Positions 12,068 through 25,600 of a stretch of DNA of 64,000 nucleotides are shown here, one piece after another. The stretch is from positions 2,456,160 to 2,520,159 of the forward strand of contig JANPWX010000480.1 in the NCBI GenBank assembly GCA_024734555.1, in the 5' to 3' direction. This DNA is from Trochalopteron elliotii. Lineage: Eukaryota; Chordata; Aves; Passeriformes; Leiothrichidae. The position numbers and the translations under genes are program-made. Under the pieces are notes generated by a model. The model ran no database searches and was not told the DNA's origin. It saw only the letters and a program-made list of their open reading frames with translations. Positions within the stretch are counted from its first letter, which is position 1. Every line of letters begins with the position of its first letter.

Positions 12068-15000
12068 AGAAATGAGATCCACTTGCCCCTCTAGTAGTAC
12101 CTACTGTAAATGTCTTTTTTTTATTATGGGCTCCAGTTATCTGCTTTGGTTTTACCAGTTGCTTTGGTGATGAGTGAAACAAATGTGTGAGCATCGTGTT
12201 CAAATAAGCTGTCAGCAATTTAGCCCTGATTAAAAAATGTTAATGTTAAATGTGGCAAAACCAGACTATCACCGAACCTGCATCTCCTCTAGCTCTCAGA
12301 AACACAACCAGAAAGTTCCCAAACACAGCTGCCCACAGAGCGCTCCTTACCAATCCAGAAAGGATGAGCATCACCCTCTTGCCCTAGAGCCAGGCATTTA
12401 AGCAGCTACTGAACTTCAAATAAAATCCATAATGGCTTTTAAAATGTTGCTTCAATTAGCGCTCAATTATCTGCCCTCCTCTGACCACGGGAGGCAAGAT
12501 CCGTGTTTTATTTAACTCATTCCTCTTGTCTTTGAATGGGCTGGCAGCCTGGGGTTAGTGGGAATTGTGATTTGAGAAAGGGACAGAGCTGGAAGTACAG
12601 GCAGGCACCAGGGTTCCCTGGGAGGGGATGTCCCTCTGTGGTCACCAGTCCCCTGGAGGGGTTTGGTCTCCTCACTTTTGGGGAAGCCCTGGCCAGGTCT
12701 GTGGTCCAGCCCTGGCTGCCACATCCAGGCACCACAGGGAGGGTTGGGGAGAGGGAAAACTTCCTCTTGCTTTTGCATCCTTGAGCTGCCTTGTCTGAGA
12801 GCTGTGCAGGGGAGCCTCTCCCTCAGGCCAGGTGCTGTCCCTGCCCCCTTGTCCCCTTTCACGAGGCTGTGGGAAGAGGTTCCTCGTGGTTTGCACCGAT
12901 CCATTTGCTATTCTCACACCTCTGTGATCCTCAGCCAGACTCTTCCCCTCCTGGCACAACAGCAAAAGGCATCAGCTCATCTCTTGGGGTGCCAGCAGAG
13001 CACATGTGCCTGGGGCACGTTCCCTTTGAAGACTATTCTTGAGCTCACAACAGAAGGGAAGGAGCTGAAACACTGTGTTTAAGCTGCTTGCTTTACCATC
13101 AATTCACATCACATGTAGTCAAGCTATTGACTTAAAACCTCAATTCCCCTCTCACGAAAGAATGAAGGTGGAATTGGAAGAGGAAAAGAAATCTGCATTT
13201 TCATGAGTCAGTGCCCGTGATTTTTCGGCGTGCAGATGGAAATTGAGAGGAATGCAGTGCAATAAACCAGGGGAGGAAACAGCCCAGTCGTGAAGCTGTC
13301 ATCAGGAAAACCTCAGGCAAAAGTTGTACAGCCTCTACAAATCTGCTGTTGCCTCTCCAGTGAGAGGCAATGAAAAAAAAAACAGCCCATGAAAAGACAT
13401 CAAGGTGATGACACAGAAGTAAAAATAAGTCTGAAAGACTGAGCTAGCTGAGGAAAGAGACCTCAGTTGTTCCTGTCAGTGTGTGGCAGGAGTCTGCCTG
13501 CTCTCTGCCTGCTCTGGGTCTGTTGGGACCCTCAGAGGTCTGAGATGATGAAGTTTCCATGGATGCCTGTAACTGAATCCTTATTCCTCTTTTCTCCAGA
13601 ATGTGGGTGAGAAGTTTTAGTAGCTGTGACAGCATCTGGGGTATTAACCTTTGGGAAGTTAATCACCCCATACCATTTCCAAAGTCCGCCAGAGCTACCC
13701 ACTCTCTTCAATAGATTACTCCTTAAAAAACCCCTTTAACCTCTATTCCTGTTTTATGTTACACCTCTACTGATAGATCTAAAATATCTGCAGAATAACT
13801 GCTATCATTATTCCACATACTGGTTATAGAACTTCATATTTGTTTAATATAAAACTGAAAAAGGTTCCAAGAAGAGCTAAGTGGAGATGTGTCTCCCAGC
13901 AAACTGAGGTGTGACTAAGATTTATTCAAATTGTATGAAGAAATAAAGTCAAGAAAGTAATCAAAAGGGTATTTAGTGGAGTCTCAGATGATTAACCAAC
14001 ATGTTCACAGAGCCAAACCTCTGTATCTGTCTTTTACTGGTTCATTAATTTCTCTTGGCATGAGCTAATTTACAAACATTTAGCTGACCTTGACATTTGA
14101 GAAAAGTGAATTCTGACAACTCCTTTATTTCTATCAGGAAAAACTTATTTGTCAGGAAGCAGTTTGAAACAGGGATTCAAAAATTGTTGCTTTTGCCCCC
14201 CGTGAAGTGGAATTACAGAATAAAAGCGTTGCTGTCCTCTTACAGCACACGCTGTACCAAAAAAAATTAAATTGCTGTGAATTAAAGGAACATCTAATGC
14301 AAGGGATTCAGATGGATTTATTTTATTTACTTGAAAGGACTTGTTAATTCAGAATTACTTCATTATGAAACTTCACAGTAAGGAACTCTGAAAGTGCACA
14401 ACTAACTCCTGTACACCTGCAAGCAGGCTCAGAACCTCTCACCTGTATTAATAAAAATGTTGATTGTACCCTGTGCTTGTAACTCACTGAAGTGATATAA
14501 TACTCATTCTTTCCTTGGCTGAATGACACTTGCTGCTGTTACAACTAGATCCACTACTTGAGCTTTCTTTCCACCCACAGTGGTGTAAAAACCTCACCAG
14601 AAATTATGAGCTTGAATTAAACCAATTTAATCTAGCCTTGCTCACCCCGTTCTTGACATAAATCATCTGCAAATGCTCAGCAGATGAAGCTTCATGAGAA
14701 TGAATCCAAGCAAAAATTGTGCTTGAATCTATCTTGCATTCAATTTTGCCCGAGATCAAATCCTACTTCACAGAAAAAAGAATTTTGGGTAGCCTTGAGC
14801 AATGCTTGGTAACATTCTTCAAACTTAAGACTTAATGCAGGACAACCTCCCTACCAACAAAAGCCAGTTTTAAAGTGTTCTGCAAAATTAGGACCTAAAT
14901 CCTACAGCTGTTCACTTTCTGCTCACATCAGTTCACAGCCCTATCTGATCATCATCCTTTAAATCATCTATATTACTTTGATAATATAAAATTATCTCCT

Positions 15001-15406
15001 ATTAGTTTCTCATAAATATAAATTGAATTAAAAAGCCAACCCCTTCATTTCACTTAAGGTCCCCCTGCTATAGCATTACGCTTCCCTATCTCATAATTTA
15101 CAAAAAACCCAGACACTTATGAGCAAGAAAATTAATAATTAAGGACATAATAAATCATATATGCCAACTTAATAAACACATTAAAAACTAGAAAGCACAT
15201 CTCTTCTCGGTGTAACAACCCTATTAAAGTTTCAAGAGCAGTTTGTGGTTGGAGGTGGCATTATTTCTATTTCAATGTCTGAGTTACCCATGGCTGGGCA
15301 GTCTCCAGCCTGGACACTGGGGGGCTTTTTTCCCCTGGCCTCAGGGGATGTAAATAAAATGTAGGTGATGTGCAGGGAGGGAGAGAGGAGAGTGGGGCTT
15401 GATGCC
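12068..15406. other. Single-copy non-coding DNA with a GC-rich block
   Basis: From about 12540 to 13080 the sequence is GC-rich but CpG-poor, and open frames overlap on both strands (139 codons + and 130 codons - at most). These look like composition effects. At 12453-12469 two CAATTA motifs lie 11 bp apart in an AT-rich stretch. From about 14900 to 15200 the sequence is strongly AT-rich. No gene or transposon is seen. Confidence 0.55.
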
Positions 15407-15481
15407 TGTGCTGGGGTGACTTTATGATGTTTCTATCCCAAATTGTCTGTTCTGTTTATGCTGGATATTGAGTTCTGCACC
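15407..15481 (+). mobile_element. Left part of a probable LTR (family D), split by LTR-A copy 2
   Basis: The stretch starts TGTGCTGGGGTGACTTTATG, which I associate from memory with a common songbird ERV LTR, and it begins with TG as LTRs do. It stops at 15481, where the LTR-A copy begins. It appears to resume at 15898. The family identity is a recollection that I could not check. Confidence 0.45.
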
Positions 15482-15897
15482 TGATGCTTTGGGAAGGCTG
15501 ACCTGGAACAGAGACTGGACAGAGCCAGAGAATAAAGTAGATATTTATTAAAAGGCCTTTAAAGATACACCTTGGGCAGGACAAGAGCCTGGCCAGGGCT
15601 GCACCCAAGGTGGACACAAAATGGTCACAAAATGGCTCACTGGTCACGAGGTCTCACACTTTGATAAGTTTTGGTCCATTTGCATCTTGGGGTTTAATTG
15701 TCCAATTACAGCTTCAGGTTGTAAAGTCTCATCTTTCTTATTTTCTCTCTTCAGCCCACCCCTGTTTGTGTTTTTGGGCCTGAAAGTTGTCCTTGGTCCT
15801 CAGCAGGAAAAGGATTTGTTTTGTGTCCCTGTTCTGTGCAGAGCTGAGTGACACTGACTGTGAGCTCAGCACTGCACTGCTGAAACTTAAGGCATCA
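15482..15897 (-). mobile_element. Solo LTR, family A copy 2
   Basis: A minus-strand copy of the 441-bp LTR described at 6629-7069, here 416 bp. Termini are TGATGCTTT (one mismatch) and AAGGCATCA. It is flanked by CACC on both sides (15478-15481 and 15898-15901), an apparent 4-bp target duplication. An exact octamer lies at 15678-15685, a CCAAT box at 15702-15706 and the minus-strand AATAAA at 15544-15549. The TATA position is decayed. It has no internal retroviral genes. Confidence 0.88.
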
Positions 15898-16007
15898 CAC
15901 CTTTAAGGCTGGTTCAGAGAGCAAAGAGAGAGAAGAAAAAGAAGAAGAAGAAGAAGTGTGCAGTTTGTTTTCAGAAACTGCACTTGCTGCCTCTCATCCT
16001 TCTCACA
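15898..16007 (+). mobile_element. Right part of probable LTR family D, with (GAA)n
   Basis: After the LTR-A copy the sequence continues from the duplicated CACC with TTTAAGGCTGGTTCAGAGAG, then a GAA-rich tract. I read this as the continuation of the element starting at 15407. The right limit is a guess based on an ACA near 16007. Confidence 0.35.
15923..15957. repeat. (GA)/(GAA)n microsatellite
   Basis: A short GA-rich lead passes into about six GAA units. It lies inside the probable family D LTR. Confidence 0.8.
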
Positions 16008-19000
16008 GACAGTGAAAATCTCTATGGGCTGCAAAAGTTAGATGCATGCAATAGGTCTCTTTGTCACTGCCATAATAAATTACAGACTGTGTTCTTCTTG
16101 CATTGATGAAGAGGATTTCTTTTTTAATTTACTACTTATGGACATTTTTATTTTGCTGTGACAAATCACTCCAAGGCAGGCATGGTTAGGATGATCTGCT
16201 GGGCAATTTCTGCCTTTCACAGGACTGTTTGGGACAGCTTTGAACAAGAGTCTCCAGTTTAGCACGAGCAAGAATTCAGACCAAATTTAAAGATGAATTG
16301 TTTTGATATCACACTTAAGCTTTTTGAAGAAATCTTGCTATAAAAAAAGATTGACTGATATGATCACACCTAGGGAGCACCACCATGGTCCCACTTAGCA
16401 GTACAGGTACAGTTCCAGTAGAAACAAGAGGGGATAGAAAATTAAATTTATGGGATAAACCTTGCTTTGTTACCTCAGTTCTCACCATGACAACCCTCCT
16501 GGCCTCCCCCCACGCTCCCTTTGGGAAGGAACCTGGGCCATACATGTCCAGGGTCTACTCCCCATTTCAGAAACTTCATTTTGGAAAAACCAACCAAAAA
16601 AGCCCAGAGAAAGCCAGATGGGAACCCTGCCTGATTGCACAGGACAGCCATCCTCAACAGAATCTCCTCTTACACATTCATCTCTCATAAGCCCTTTTCA
16701 TAAACAGATGGAAAATGAGAAAGATAGCCAAGTGCAGCTTTGACAGCCCAAGAGCTTATTAGGAATGGTGGGGAAGCTACAAAGAAAACCACCTTATTAA
16801 AAAGAAAGGACAAGTCCTTTTGGGAGCCTGTCACTGCTCCTAATTCACCAGCACATTTCCTCTTTCTAAAGCAAAGCTACCCCAGCACTCCCCAGTGAGA
16901 CACAGTGAGCAGCAACAGCAAACTCTGCTGGGTTCATTGCCTGAAGGTGGGGAATGAGCACCTCATCCTGAGGCTGGCACTGCATTAGGTGAATGAATGT
17001 CTGGGTAAACTGCAGCCTGACCTAGAACACACCTGCTCCAGGGACCACAACAGCAGCAAAGAGGGGACAGGAGGGATGGGAAGATCCCTGTGCTCTGTCC
17101 TCACTGTGTGGGGGTGGTGAAGCACCAAGTCCACCCCCTCACACACTGCAGTAGCCCCAGCAGCAGAAATAGGAGCATAAATAACATCATGGCAGGCTGG
17201 GGGGAAAGGGTATAAACTGCTTGATACTTCTCCACAGCCCAGCTTGGATTACTAACACAATCTCCAGAACATTTTGGAAATGAGTGAAGTCACCTTATAT
17301 CTGGGCAGGGTGAGAAAGAGGAATCTTCCTCAGCACCCAAAGCCAAGCCTGTCCATGCCTGGCTGCTGATCCCTACACCTCCTACTATCCCTCCATGCCT
17401 GGGATGCCTACATTGCTGATGGCAATCCTCAGATTTTCCAAAAGGAGCCCCAGCCAAACACATTTTCCCTGCCTGGCCACCAGTGAGGGCTCACTCTTCA
17501 GCCTGCACGGTGCCAAAATCCAACAGTCCTGCCAAGCAACTTCTCACTTCCCAGAAATTTCAAAGCACTTTAATTAAAATCTGCAAAAAAAAGTGCCTTG
17601 GAAATCCCTTGTACAGGATCAGTTTTAAAAGGCTGCTATCTCCTCATTTGCCTGCGTTTTTGCTTGTCTGAGCTGGACACCTTCATTCCATGTCTGTTCC
17701 CAGCCAAGGCCATGCAGCCCAATGATTTAGCAGGGCTCTTGATTGCTGGTGCTGTAACACCTCAACCATTTCATCAGCTGCTTTTCAATAACTTTTATCT
17801 TTTCCTCCCAAGTCTACACTGGGTTTTATTATTTCTTTCTAGTCTCATAAGCTGCCACAGGCTAAACACCTTGCACTCGGAATCAGGCTGTAGATCACAC
17901 AGCAGAGCTCCCAGCAGTTATCACATAACACACTTGATCACCTGGATGCTGCTCTAACATATGCTTTCCAACAGATTAGCCACCATAAATTTTAATCACT
18001 TGGAGTTACAATCGTGTGAAGTTGGCCTCGAGCTGTGGCTGTGCCCTGGGATGTTCTAAAGCAGTGTTTGAATGGTGTGCACGTTTCAGGAGGGGCCTTT
18101 TGGAAGCACAGGAGTTACAGCCTTTATCTAAACTCAAAGCTGCAATTTCCCAGGTAGGGAGGGGAGGGGCAGGGAGGGGATTTGCCCTGTAAAATGCAGA
18201 TGAAAACTTGTGATGCAAGCAAGCTCAGCACAAAGTGCCGTGGTGCCAAGTGCTGCACACCAGCAAAGGGATTCAGAGTTTAGTCCTATCCAGCCATAAG
18301 ACTCAAACCTGTTCCAAAACTAATTTACAGCTTTTAATCAAATGAAGAAGCTCCATTTTGTTCAGTCCTTGCCTCAACCATTGCAGTAATTTAACATGTT
18401 GGCTTTTTTTAAAAAAAGTCATACATTCCAGTTAAAGGGTGCTGGGATTGTTCCAGGGGCTTCTGTTGGGTGTTGCTCAGGTGAGGAATCTCTCTCAACA
18501 CCAGAACATTGATCCTTGAAGCCCCAGAACCCAACAGCTGAGTCCCTGCCCAGGTACCAGGACCTGACCTTTCCATGGGAGCACTGCCAACAGGATCCTG
18601 AGAAGATCCATAGGTGTAGGCTGTGCAAACACTTCCAGCCCCTGTGCAGCTGCCAGAAGCAGCATTACTCACCCTCTGGTTAAATTACAAGATTGTTTTA
18701 CCTCACAGTGCTGTTTGAGAGCTCACAGGAACCTTTGGCAGATGGCCACTTTGCATTTCTCCAATGCCCTAACCATGAAATCCGTCTGTTTGCTCTTTCT
18801 TCAGGCATAATCTCAGCAGTTTTAATCTCTGTTCCTCTCTCTGGCATTTACATAAACACACTTTCAAAAAACATCAGAGTTTATTCTCAGGACATTATAC
18901 TCAGAGCTATACTCAGTAGGAAGAACTATAACTTCAAGAATATAGAGACCAGTAAACCTCTAAGGAGACTATACCACATTATTATTAACTGCTACATAAA

Positions 19001-22000
19001 CCTTACATTGCTCTCAAGTTACCTGGAAGCATCTTAAAACCTGGTGTCCTTTATGAGGTGTGCTCTTTTACTAACTGTGTCACAGCAAACTGGATTTTTG
19101 GGCCTTTCCTAGCCCTCTGCCAGGAAAAAAGCCCTGGCATGGGGAAGCAAAGCAATGGGATGTTTGGTAGCACAGCAGGAGATGTCCAGAAGCACCCCTG
19201 GGACATCTCAAACTCAGCCCCTCAGATCAATAGGCTGATCTTTCAGACACCCTTTGAGCTGCACAGAGTCAAGTTTCCAGACTTGAGAGTAACTGGAGGT
19301 GAGTCATTAGTCAAGTCCATAAAAGGTCAGAATGCCCCAAATCTTCTTCAACAGCAAAGTGCAAAAGTAATCCCGTTTCTGCAGAACAGTTGTGCGTGAT
19401 TTTTATCAGGAAAGATCCTTCCTATAAATTATTTAGAGTTAGTCTTGCTGGGAAATTGAGCAGTAGAATCAAGGGCAAGCACAGAGGAACAGGAATATTT
19501 TAGGATCAGGGGCTATGCTGCCCTTTCCCTGCCATGTTTCACTGCTGAAGCTGTCAGGAGAGCCTGTCAAACAGCTGAGCACACTGCTTAGGACTGTCTC
19601 CCCGCAAAAGCAGCGAGGAAATCCTGTAAATGGGATTTTAAGAGCAGTTGGAGTCAGACTGCAGCTGCTGAAACGTTTTTTCTGGCAAGGTGACAGCTTC
19701 AGTGAGTGTCAGGAGATGCACCCAGCCAGCACAGGAGCTCAGGCTGGGAGCTGGAAATGGAGACCTGGCTACTGGGACAGGACAACAGGTTGTTCCCTCT
19801 GGGTGCCAAACCACCCAAGAGCTTTTATGATGTGCCAAACAAAGCTTTTAGAGGTGCTCAGGGAGCAAAATGGAAGAGGAACCTGGAAATTACTTCGAAA
19901 ATCTTCCTTCCCAATGCAATCCACAGCAGGCCTGGCTACTCTAAAACAATTCTGCTCACATAAAATCCACACCTGCCTTTGCAGAACAAAAGCTCAGCCT
20001 ACCTGGTTTGCAAGGTGAGGGCTCAGGACAGATTTTCTTCAGGAAAAGCTGGGAGGGATGCTTTCAGCATCCAGGCTCACTGGGAAGCAGAACAAGGTCA
20101 GTCCTGTGGCCCTGTTGCTCTCTGGAGTTTGTACTCACTGGTTTTTGACTCCCCAGAGTTGGCTGTAAGACAAGCACTGTTCTAATGGAACTTTTCCTGG
20201 CAACAGGGATTTGCCCTAAGCAGGGATGTGGGATTAATAAGCTTCCTGAAAGGAGGAAAAACCACACACCTGAGGTGGACTTGGGTGAGATGAAGAACAT
20301 CAGGCAGGTTGAGAATGCCACCTCCAAGCACTCCATAATTTTGAGCAAGTGTGGAACATTACTGAAAGGAAATTTGTGTCCCAGCACCCAAAGCCAGGAG
20401 CCATGGGACCGGCTGTGCCTTCAGATACTTCCATTTTCCTTGTTTGGCTAACAGATGGTACCTTAGGCTCTTAAAATAAACAACATTTTGTTGCCTAAGC
20501 TACGAATGCTGGCATGAGCTTTCAGATAAAAAGAAAATACCCACTTACAGGGCTGTTTTATGAGGATGCTTTTAAAGATGCTGGAATTACCAGGGAAAGG
20601 AAGGGCTCCAAGTGTTCCCATTCCATTGAGAGCAGCAGGGATTGCTGAATTGGGCTCTCTCATCTGACAAATGCTGAGCAGGGTTCCAGGAGCACATGGG
20701 GCTGTGCTAAGCAGCCTGCTCACTGATGACAGACCCACCAGATCAGTGTGTGGGCACTGCCTCGTTGCTGTTTTAGTCAATAAACCCCACTGGGCAAAAT
20801 TACCAGCGTGTTTATTACAAATAATATTTGACAGGACGAAATTAGCACATGGATGCTCTTATGTTGGTTAATGAGGTCTGAAATCTAATCCTATAAATCA
20901 TCAACAACTGCCAGCTGGTGACAGACAGATGAAAAGCAGGGAGGATGGTTATAACACAGCCACATCACTGCAGTGACAAGGGTTTAAAATAGCAGCAGCC
21001 TTTCTGCAGGACAGCACTCATTAGGAAACAATTGGGTTTGTATACTGGTTGCAGGGTTTCCCTTTGAAGCTGTGGGAGCACTTCAGGGCTGATGTTAAAG
21101 CAATTTAACCTTCCACTACATCCAGGTGCAGCCTGATGGGTCCTTCAGTTGGCTGAGAAAGACCTGATCATGTTGCCCCTCCAACAAAGAAGTTGTTGCA
21201 TCTGCTATGATAGAACAGGCTACGTCTGAGTTTACAGATCAAATGGAAAGAAAAGTGTCTGTGTGCTTTCCAACCCTGGCTGGTACCAGGAAAATAAAGG
21301 CAAATCGTGGCCAGTCTGAAACTGTTGAGCATTTATAAGAAATGCATGCTCTAATTTGCAGTATTTAGCATGCAATAGAATCCCTCATTCTCACTATTTA
21401 GGAAGCAGTCAGGCTTTCTAAATGTACGTCTACTCTTACTCAAGGTCTACAGTAAACACCACAGGAGTGAGTAAATTACTTTATTACTGCAATTTACATT
21501 TACTGTCCAGCATTTTTTATTTGGGTAGTAAATCTACTTGAAAGGCCACCACAAGCAGGAGGAGAACAGGAAGCAAGAGTGTGTGTGAGGCATCAAAACC
21601 ACTGCCCACCTCCCTGAATCACAGCTGCAAGAACATCTCTGCACACAGTTCTGTTTGTAGCTGGGCTTGTGTTTGGGCACACATATCTGCTTTAGTGTCC
21701 AATTCACAACATATTCAGTATTGGGAACAAATTCCAGGACTCTACTTATTTATTTATAACCTCCAGCCATCACTGGGGTTGTGTCTGACTGGTCTAGACA
21801 GCCCCTTCCCACCTGCCCCTCCTAGCAATCATTGCAGTCTTTGCATAAAGGGTAAATAAGCACATCCTAACCCATCCTAGGACTTAGACAAGCACTTTCC
21901 AGAAAAGCAGAATATTCTTCCCTGCAGGCTGGATTCTGGGAGAGGAGTATATTGTAAGCATTTAATACATGACTAAATACTGTGCAAAAATTATAGCACT

Positions 22001-22249
22001 AAATGTTTACTCACTGCTGCTTGCCCTGTGCTATAAAATATCCTATGATGGAGTTATAAAATACCCATACATGTTTAAGCTTTCTCCTATTTTGTATCCC
22101 ACTACATTCTGCTGCATCACTGGGGGTTTCACTTTGATTTTAACAGTGCTCATTTGGTTTTCCCACCCATGCAAAGGTGCTGCTAACACTTCACCTCACC
22201 CCTGTCATTTCAGTGTTTAATAACATCCTACAACAGGGTCAGATCTGCT
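16008..22249. other. Single-copy non-coding DNA
   Basis: I see no gene or known transposon. Several open frames of 85-167 codons occur (the longest at 19515-20018 +), but they overlap frames on the opposite strand and show no recognisable domain. The sequence alternates between AT-rich stretches and moderately GC-rich, CpG-poor blocks. Confidence 0.55.
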
Positions 22250-22618
22250 GTGGAGAGGGAGCTGGAGGTGTTTATCCTGGAGAAAAGGAGGCCTGGGGGG
22301 GACCTTTCTGCTCTCCACAACTACCCAAAAGGACGGTGTAAAAAGGTGGGGGTCAGTCTCTTCTCACAATCAGCAAGAGGAAACAGCCTCAAGTTGTGTC
22401 AGGGAAGGTTTGGGTTGGACATTAGGAAGAAATTCTTCACCAAAAGTGTTGCAGAGCACTGGAAGAGGCTGCTGAGGGCAGGGGTGGGGTCACCATCCCT
22501 GGAGGGGTTTAAAACTTGTGGATGTTGTGCTTGGGGACAGGGTTTAGTGTGGCCTTGGCAGTGCTGGGTTAATGTTTGGACTCGATGATCATTTCCAGTC
22601 TAAGTGAGTCTATGAGTT
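22250..22618 (+). mobile_element. CR1 LINE 3' end
   Basis: A 5'-truncated CR1 whose frame at 22250-22588 retains the ORF2 C-terminus: KRRPGGDLSALHNY, VGVSLFSQS, RFGLDIRKKFFTKSVAEHWK and SPSLEGFK. A short deletion removes part of the segment between SQS and ARGNS. A frameshift near 22520 takes the frame out of the CR1 end. The 3' UTR ends in TGAGTCTATGAG at 22605-22616, a decayed terminal repeat. Confidence 0.92.
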
Positions 22619-25600
22619 TTGACAATAACAACTGCAATATTTACATATTTCTTGTATTTTCCTCAGTATTTCAAGCCATGTCAGCCTCCCGTTGGGGATC
22701 AGGCCCTCTAGGCTGGATGCTGCAAGTGTTTCCCTCAGAATCAAACAGGAAACGTAGCAGAATATGTGTGAATTACTCATATTCACCAAGGAAATAACTG
22801 TGCTCTGAAAATTTGGGATGGAGAAATACCTCATCTAACAAACAATATTCATTTCTGCAAGAAAAGAATAGCTCACTGATGCACTGCATTATTTTAGCAT
22901 AAGGTTACACATGCTGTCCCCATTTTGTGAGAAAGAAACATCATTTCAGATCTCCAAGAACCAGCACATTACAGTGACACCTGTGAATATTCCTCCTACT
23001 CAGTGAACTGGGAATTAGCTCAGAAACAAACCAAACTTCACTCTGTGTGTAAGGGACTTTTTCTGGGTATTTTTTGAAGCACGCTTTCTTGCACACTGGA
23101 AAGATTTGTGGATTACTATTACATTGCCCAGGGAAAAAGGAGGTTCACGGAAAGCCAATATGAGAACCTGAAATATAGAATATAGAACCTGGAAATAGTC
23201 AGTGGCACCATGAGAGGCAAAGCAGGAAGGTCCCTTACTTGGCACTATTAGGTATAAAGAAACTTAATTAGCACCAGCAGTTACACTAATCCTCAGAGGC
23301 TTTGACCCTGAAGCTGATCTTAACTGCACAAGTGCTTATCACACACCAACAGGCAGGGACAAGCTGATCAGGCTTCTCACATGAGCTGCCACAGAGGAAC
23401 AAGAAACCCAAGAAAAAGCCAAAAATATGTGACACGTGTAAAGCCACAGGAGAGGTCAGTGGGTCAGTCTCAGCTGGTGCAACCCCGTGGGAAAGAATTG
23501 GTGTGGGGAAGGTTTGACAGAGAAAGTGTGTGTGCTGACAAGTTCATTCTGAGAAAACGTATTCCTCAGGGATGTGGGACATAGGTAGGATCTAACTTTG
23601 GAAATGCCTGGACTCCTCGTGGTGAATGAACTGCCTGCAGTAACAGGAAACAGCCTTGAAAAAGCTGGGCACTAATTCCAAGTATGAGGCACAGAGCAAA
23701 GAATGATCTGGTTACATGTCTTTTATGTTTGGATATCAAACTGCCTTCCAACCACAAACAACAATAGATTTTGTTCAGCTGCTTGCTCTGCTGATAAAAC
23801 CTTATCACTCCCAACACATAAAGTGCAGTGATGGCTTTGCTGCTGCAGTCACCATCCTTTACAGCTGTACTTACACACTGTAAGATTAACCTGCAGACAT
23901 CCATTGTGAGCCTCTTAATGCAAACAACCCACTTTTTGTAGTCATCCCATAAAAAACATTACGTTTGCAAAAGGATAGAGGGCTTTAAAAGGTTGTCACA
24001 TCTTGCAGTTCATTTCTAAGTCTGCCCTGTCATAGGAAGAAGACACACCTCACATCATTCAAAAAAAATTCCAAAAAAACCCCCCACACCATTCAAAAAA
24101 ACAGCAGCCTGCCTCTCTTAGTTTTAGAGGTAACAAAAAGAGGAGAACTTTCCTTGATGTAAGATTGAGAAGGGGAATAATTCTGCTGAAATCACTGTTA
24201 CTGTGCACACAGTAAGGTTAACAAATGGCAACTGCACTCCTAATAAAGGTGTACCCTGACTTACTAAATGCAATGACTGCCTCTGCCAGCAGTGAAAAAG
24301 CAATTACTCAAACCAACTGATGAAGGAATATTCAAGCTGAATATTTAAGGAGTTTCAGAAGCTTATCAGGGATCTCAATTTTGTGACTTGTTTTCAAATT
24401 TCCTCCGTAAGTTATGTGTAAAAAAAAAAAAAAAAGCAAATAAACAATGAGAAAGATATTGAAAATATGATTTCAGTCAGCAGGAAAATGAAACAATGCA
24501 GTGGAAGATTATTTTCCCCTCTGTGCGTGCTGAGTGATGAGACAAACACTCATTTCAAAAGATGCAAAAGGCATTGTGCCCCAAAAAGATGGAGCATGAT
24601 TATGAGCTTAATGGGTTGTTTAACTTGATAAAGTGCCAGTTTCTAAATAAAAACTGTGCTTTAAATATTTAATCAAGTTTTGAACAGTCTTCCATTTTTT
24701 TTTTTCCTTGGGTAAAAACAGACACCAAAAAATTGCATTTTCCTTTAAGCATCCAAAAATACTGATACAGAATTAAGCAGGAGGAGGAAGATTTAGATAA
24801 ATTAGAAACTATTTAGGTTCCTTCTAATCAAAGCAATGAAGCTTCAGTGCAGATCCCAGCCCCTTGTCAAACACCAGCAGAGATTTGCCTGTGCCTTTTG
24901 ACTTCCCAATGGTTTACACACCCACAAGTGGACACAAGGAAGGGGGATTTTTTCCCTTCCATCCCCACGGCTCCAGTGCCTCACACCAATCATCAGTGTG
25001 GTCCCACTGCCACAGCCTGGAGTGCTCTCCCTGCACTTTCCCAGAGAATTGAGAGCCCTGGGGTGAGGCAGACAACAGAACACCAAACACACTGTGCATT
25101 ATTAACCTCACCAGCAGGGACCCTTTGCCTCTCATCAAGCCTTTTGCATTGCTGCCCTCTCCCACCTCCCCTAAATCAATATTTTAGTCACTTCCCACCT
25201 GCAGCCCCTGAGCAGCCCAGGACATCCCATCCTTGTCTTCCCTTCTGCCACATGAACTTGAAAAACTTCTGTATTTCCATCAAAAGATACAGCAAACACG
25301 TAAAAGAACTAGAAAGGGGAAGCCAAACAGCCCTGTTGGAACCCAGTCTGATATTTTGCCACCTTGAATATGACAAGGCAAAAGAAGGATGGAAACGGAC
25401 TCTGAGGGTCCCTCTGAGCCAGAGGGATCCCCAGCCTGCCCCTGGAGCACCAGGGTGCCCAGACACTGTGAGCAGTGAGCTGAGGGCACAGGAATCCTGC
25501 TGGCTTTAGCTTTGAGCCCACAAGGGCTGGATCACTGACCTGCCCACACTCACAATGTCACTGCTGTCCCCTGGCAGGCTCTGGGTGAGGACCAGAGCAC

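Noticed and set aside
12512..13082. GC-rich block with long frames on both strands as a possible exon cluster
   Set aside because: CpG is not enriched, the frames mirror each other and no conserved residues are seen. Composition explains the openness.
6629..15897. LTR-A copies 1 and 2 as the two ends of a provirus
   Set aside because: They are in opposite orientation, flanked by different 4-mers, and no gag, pol or env sequence lies between them.
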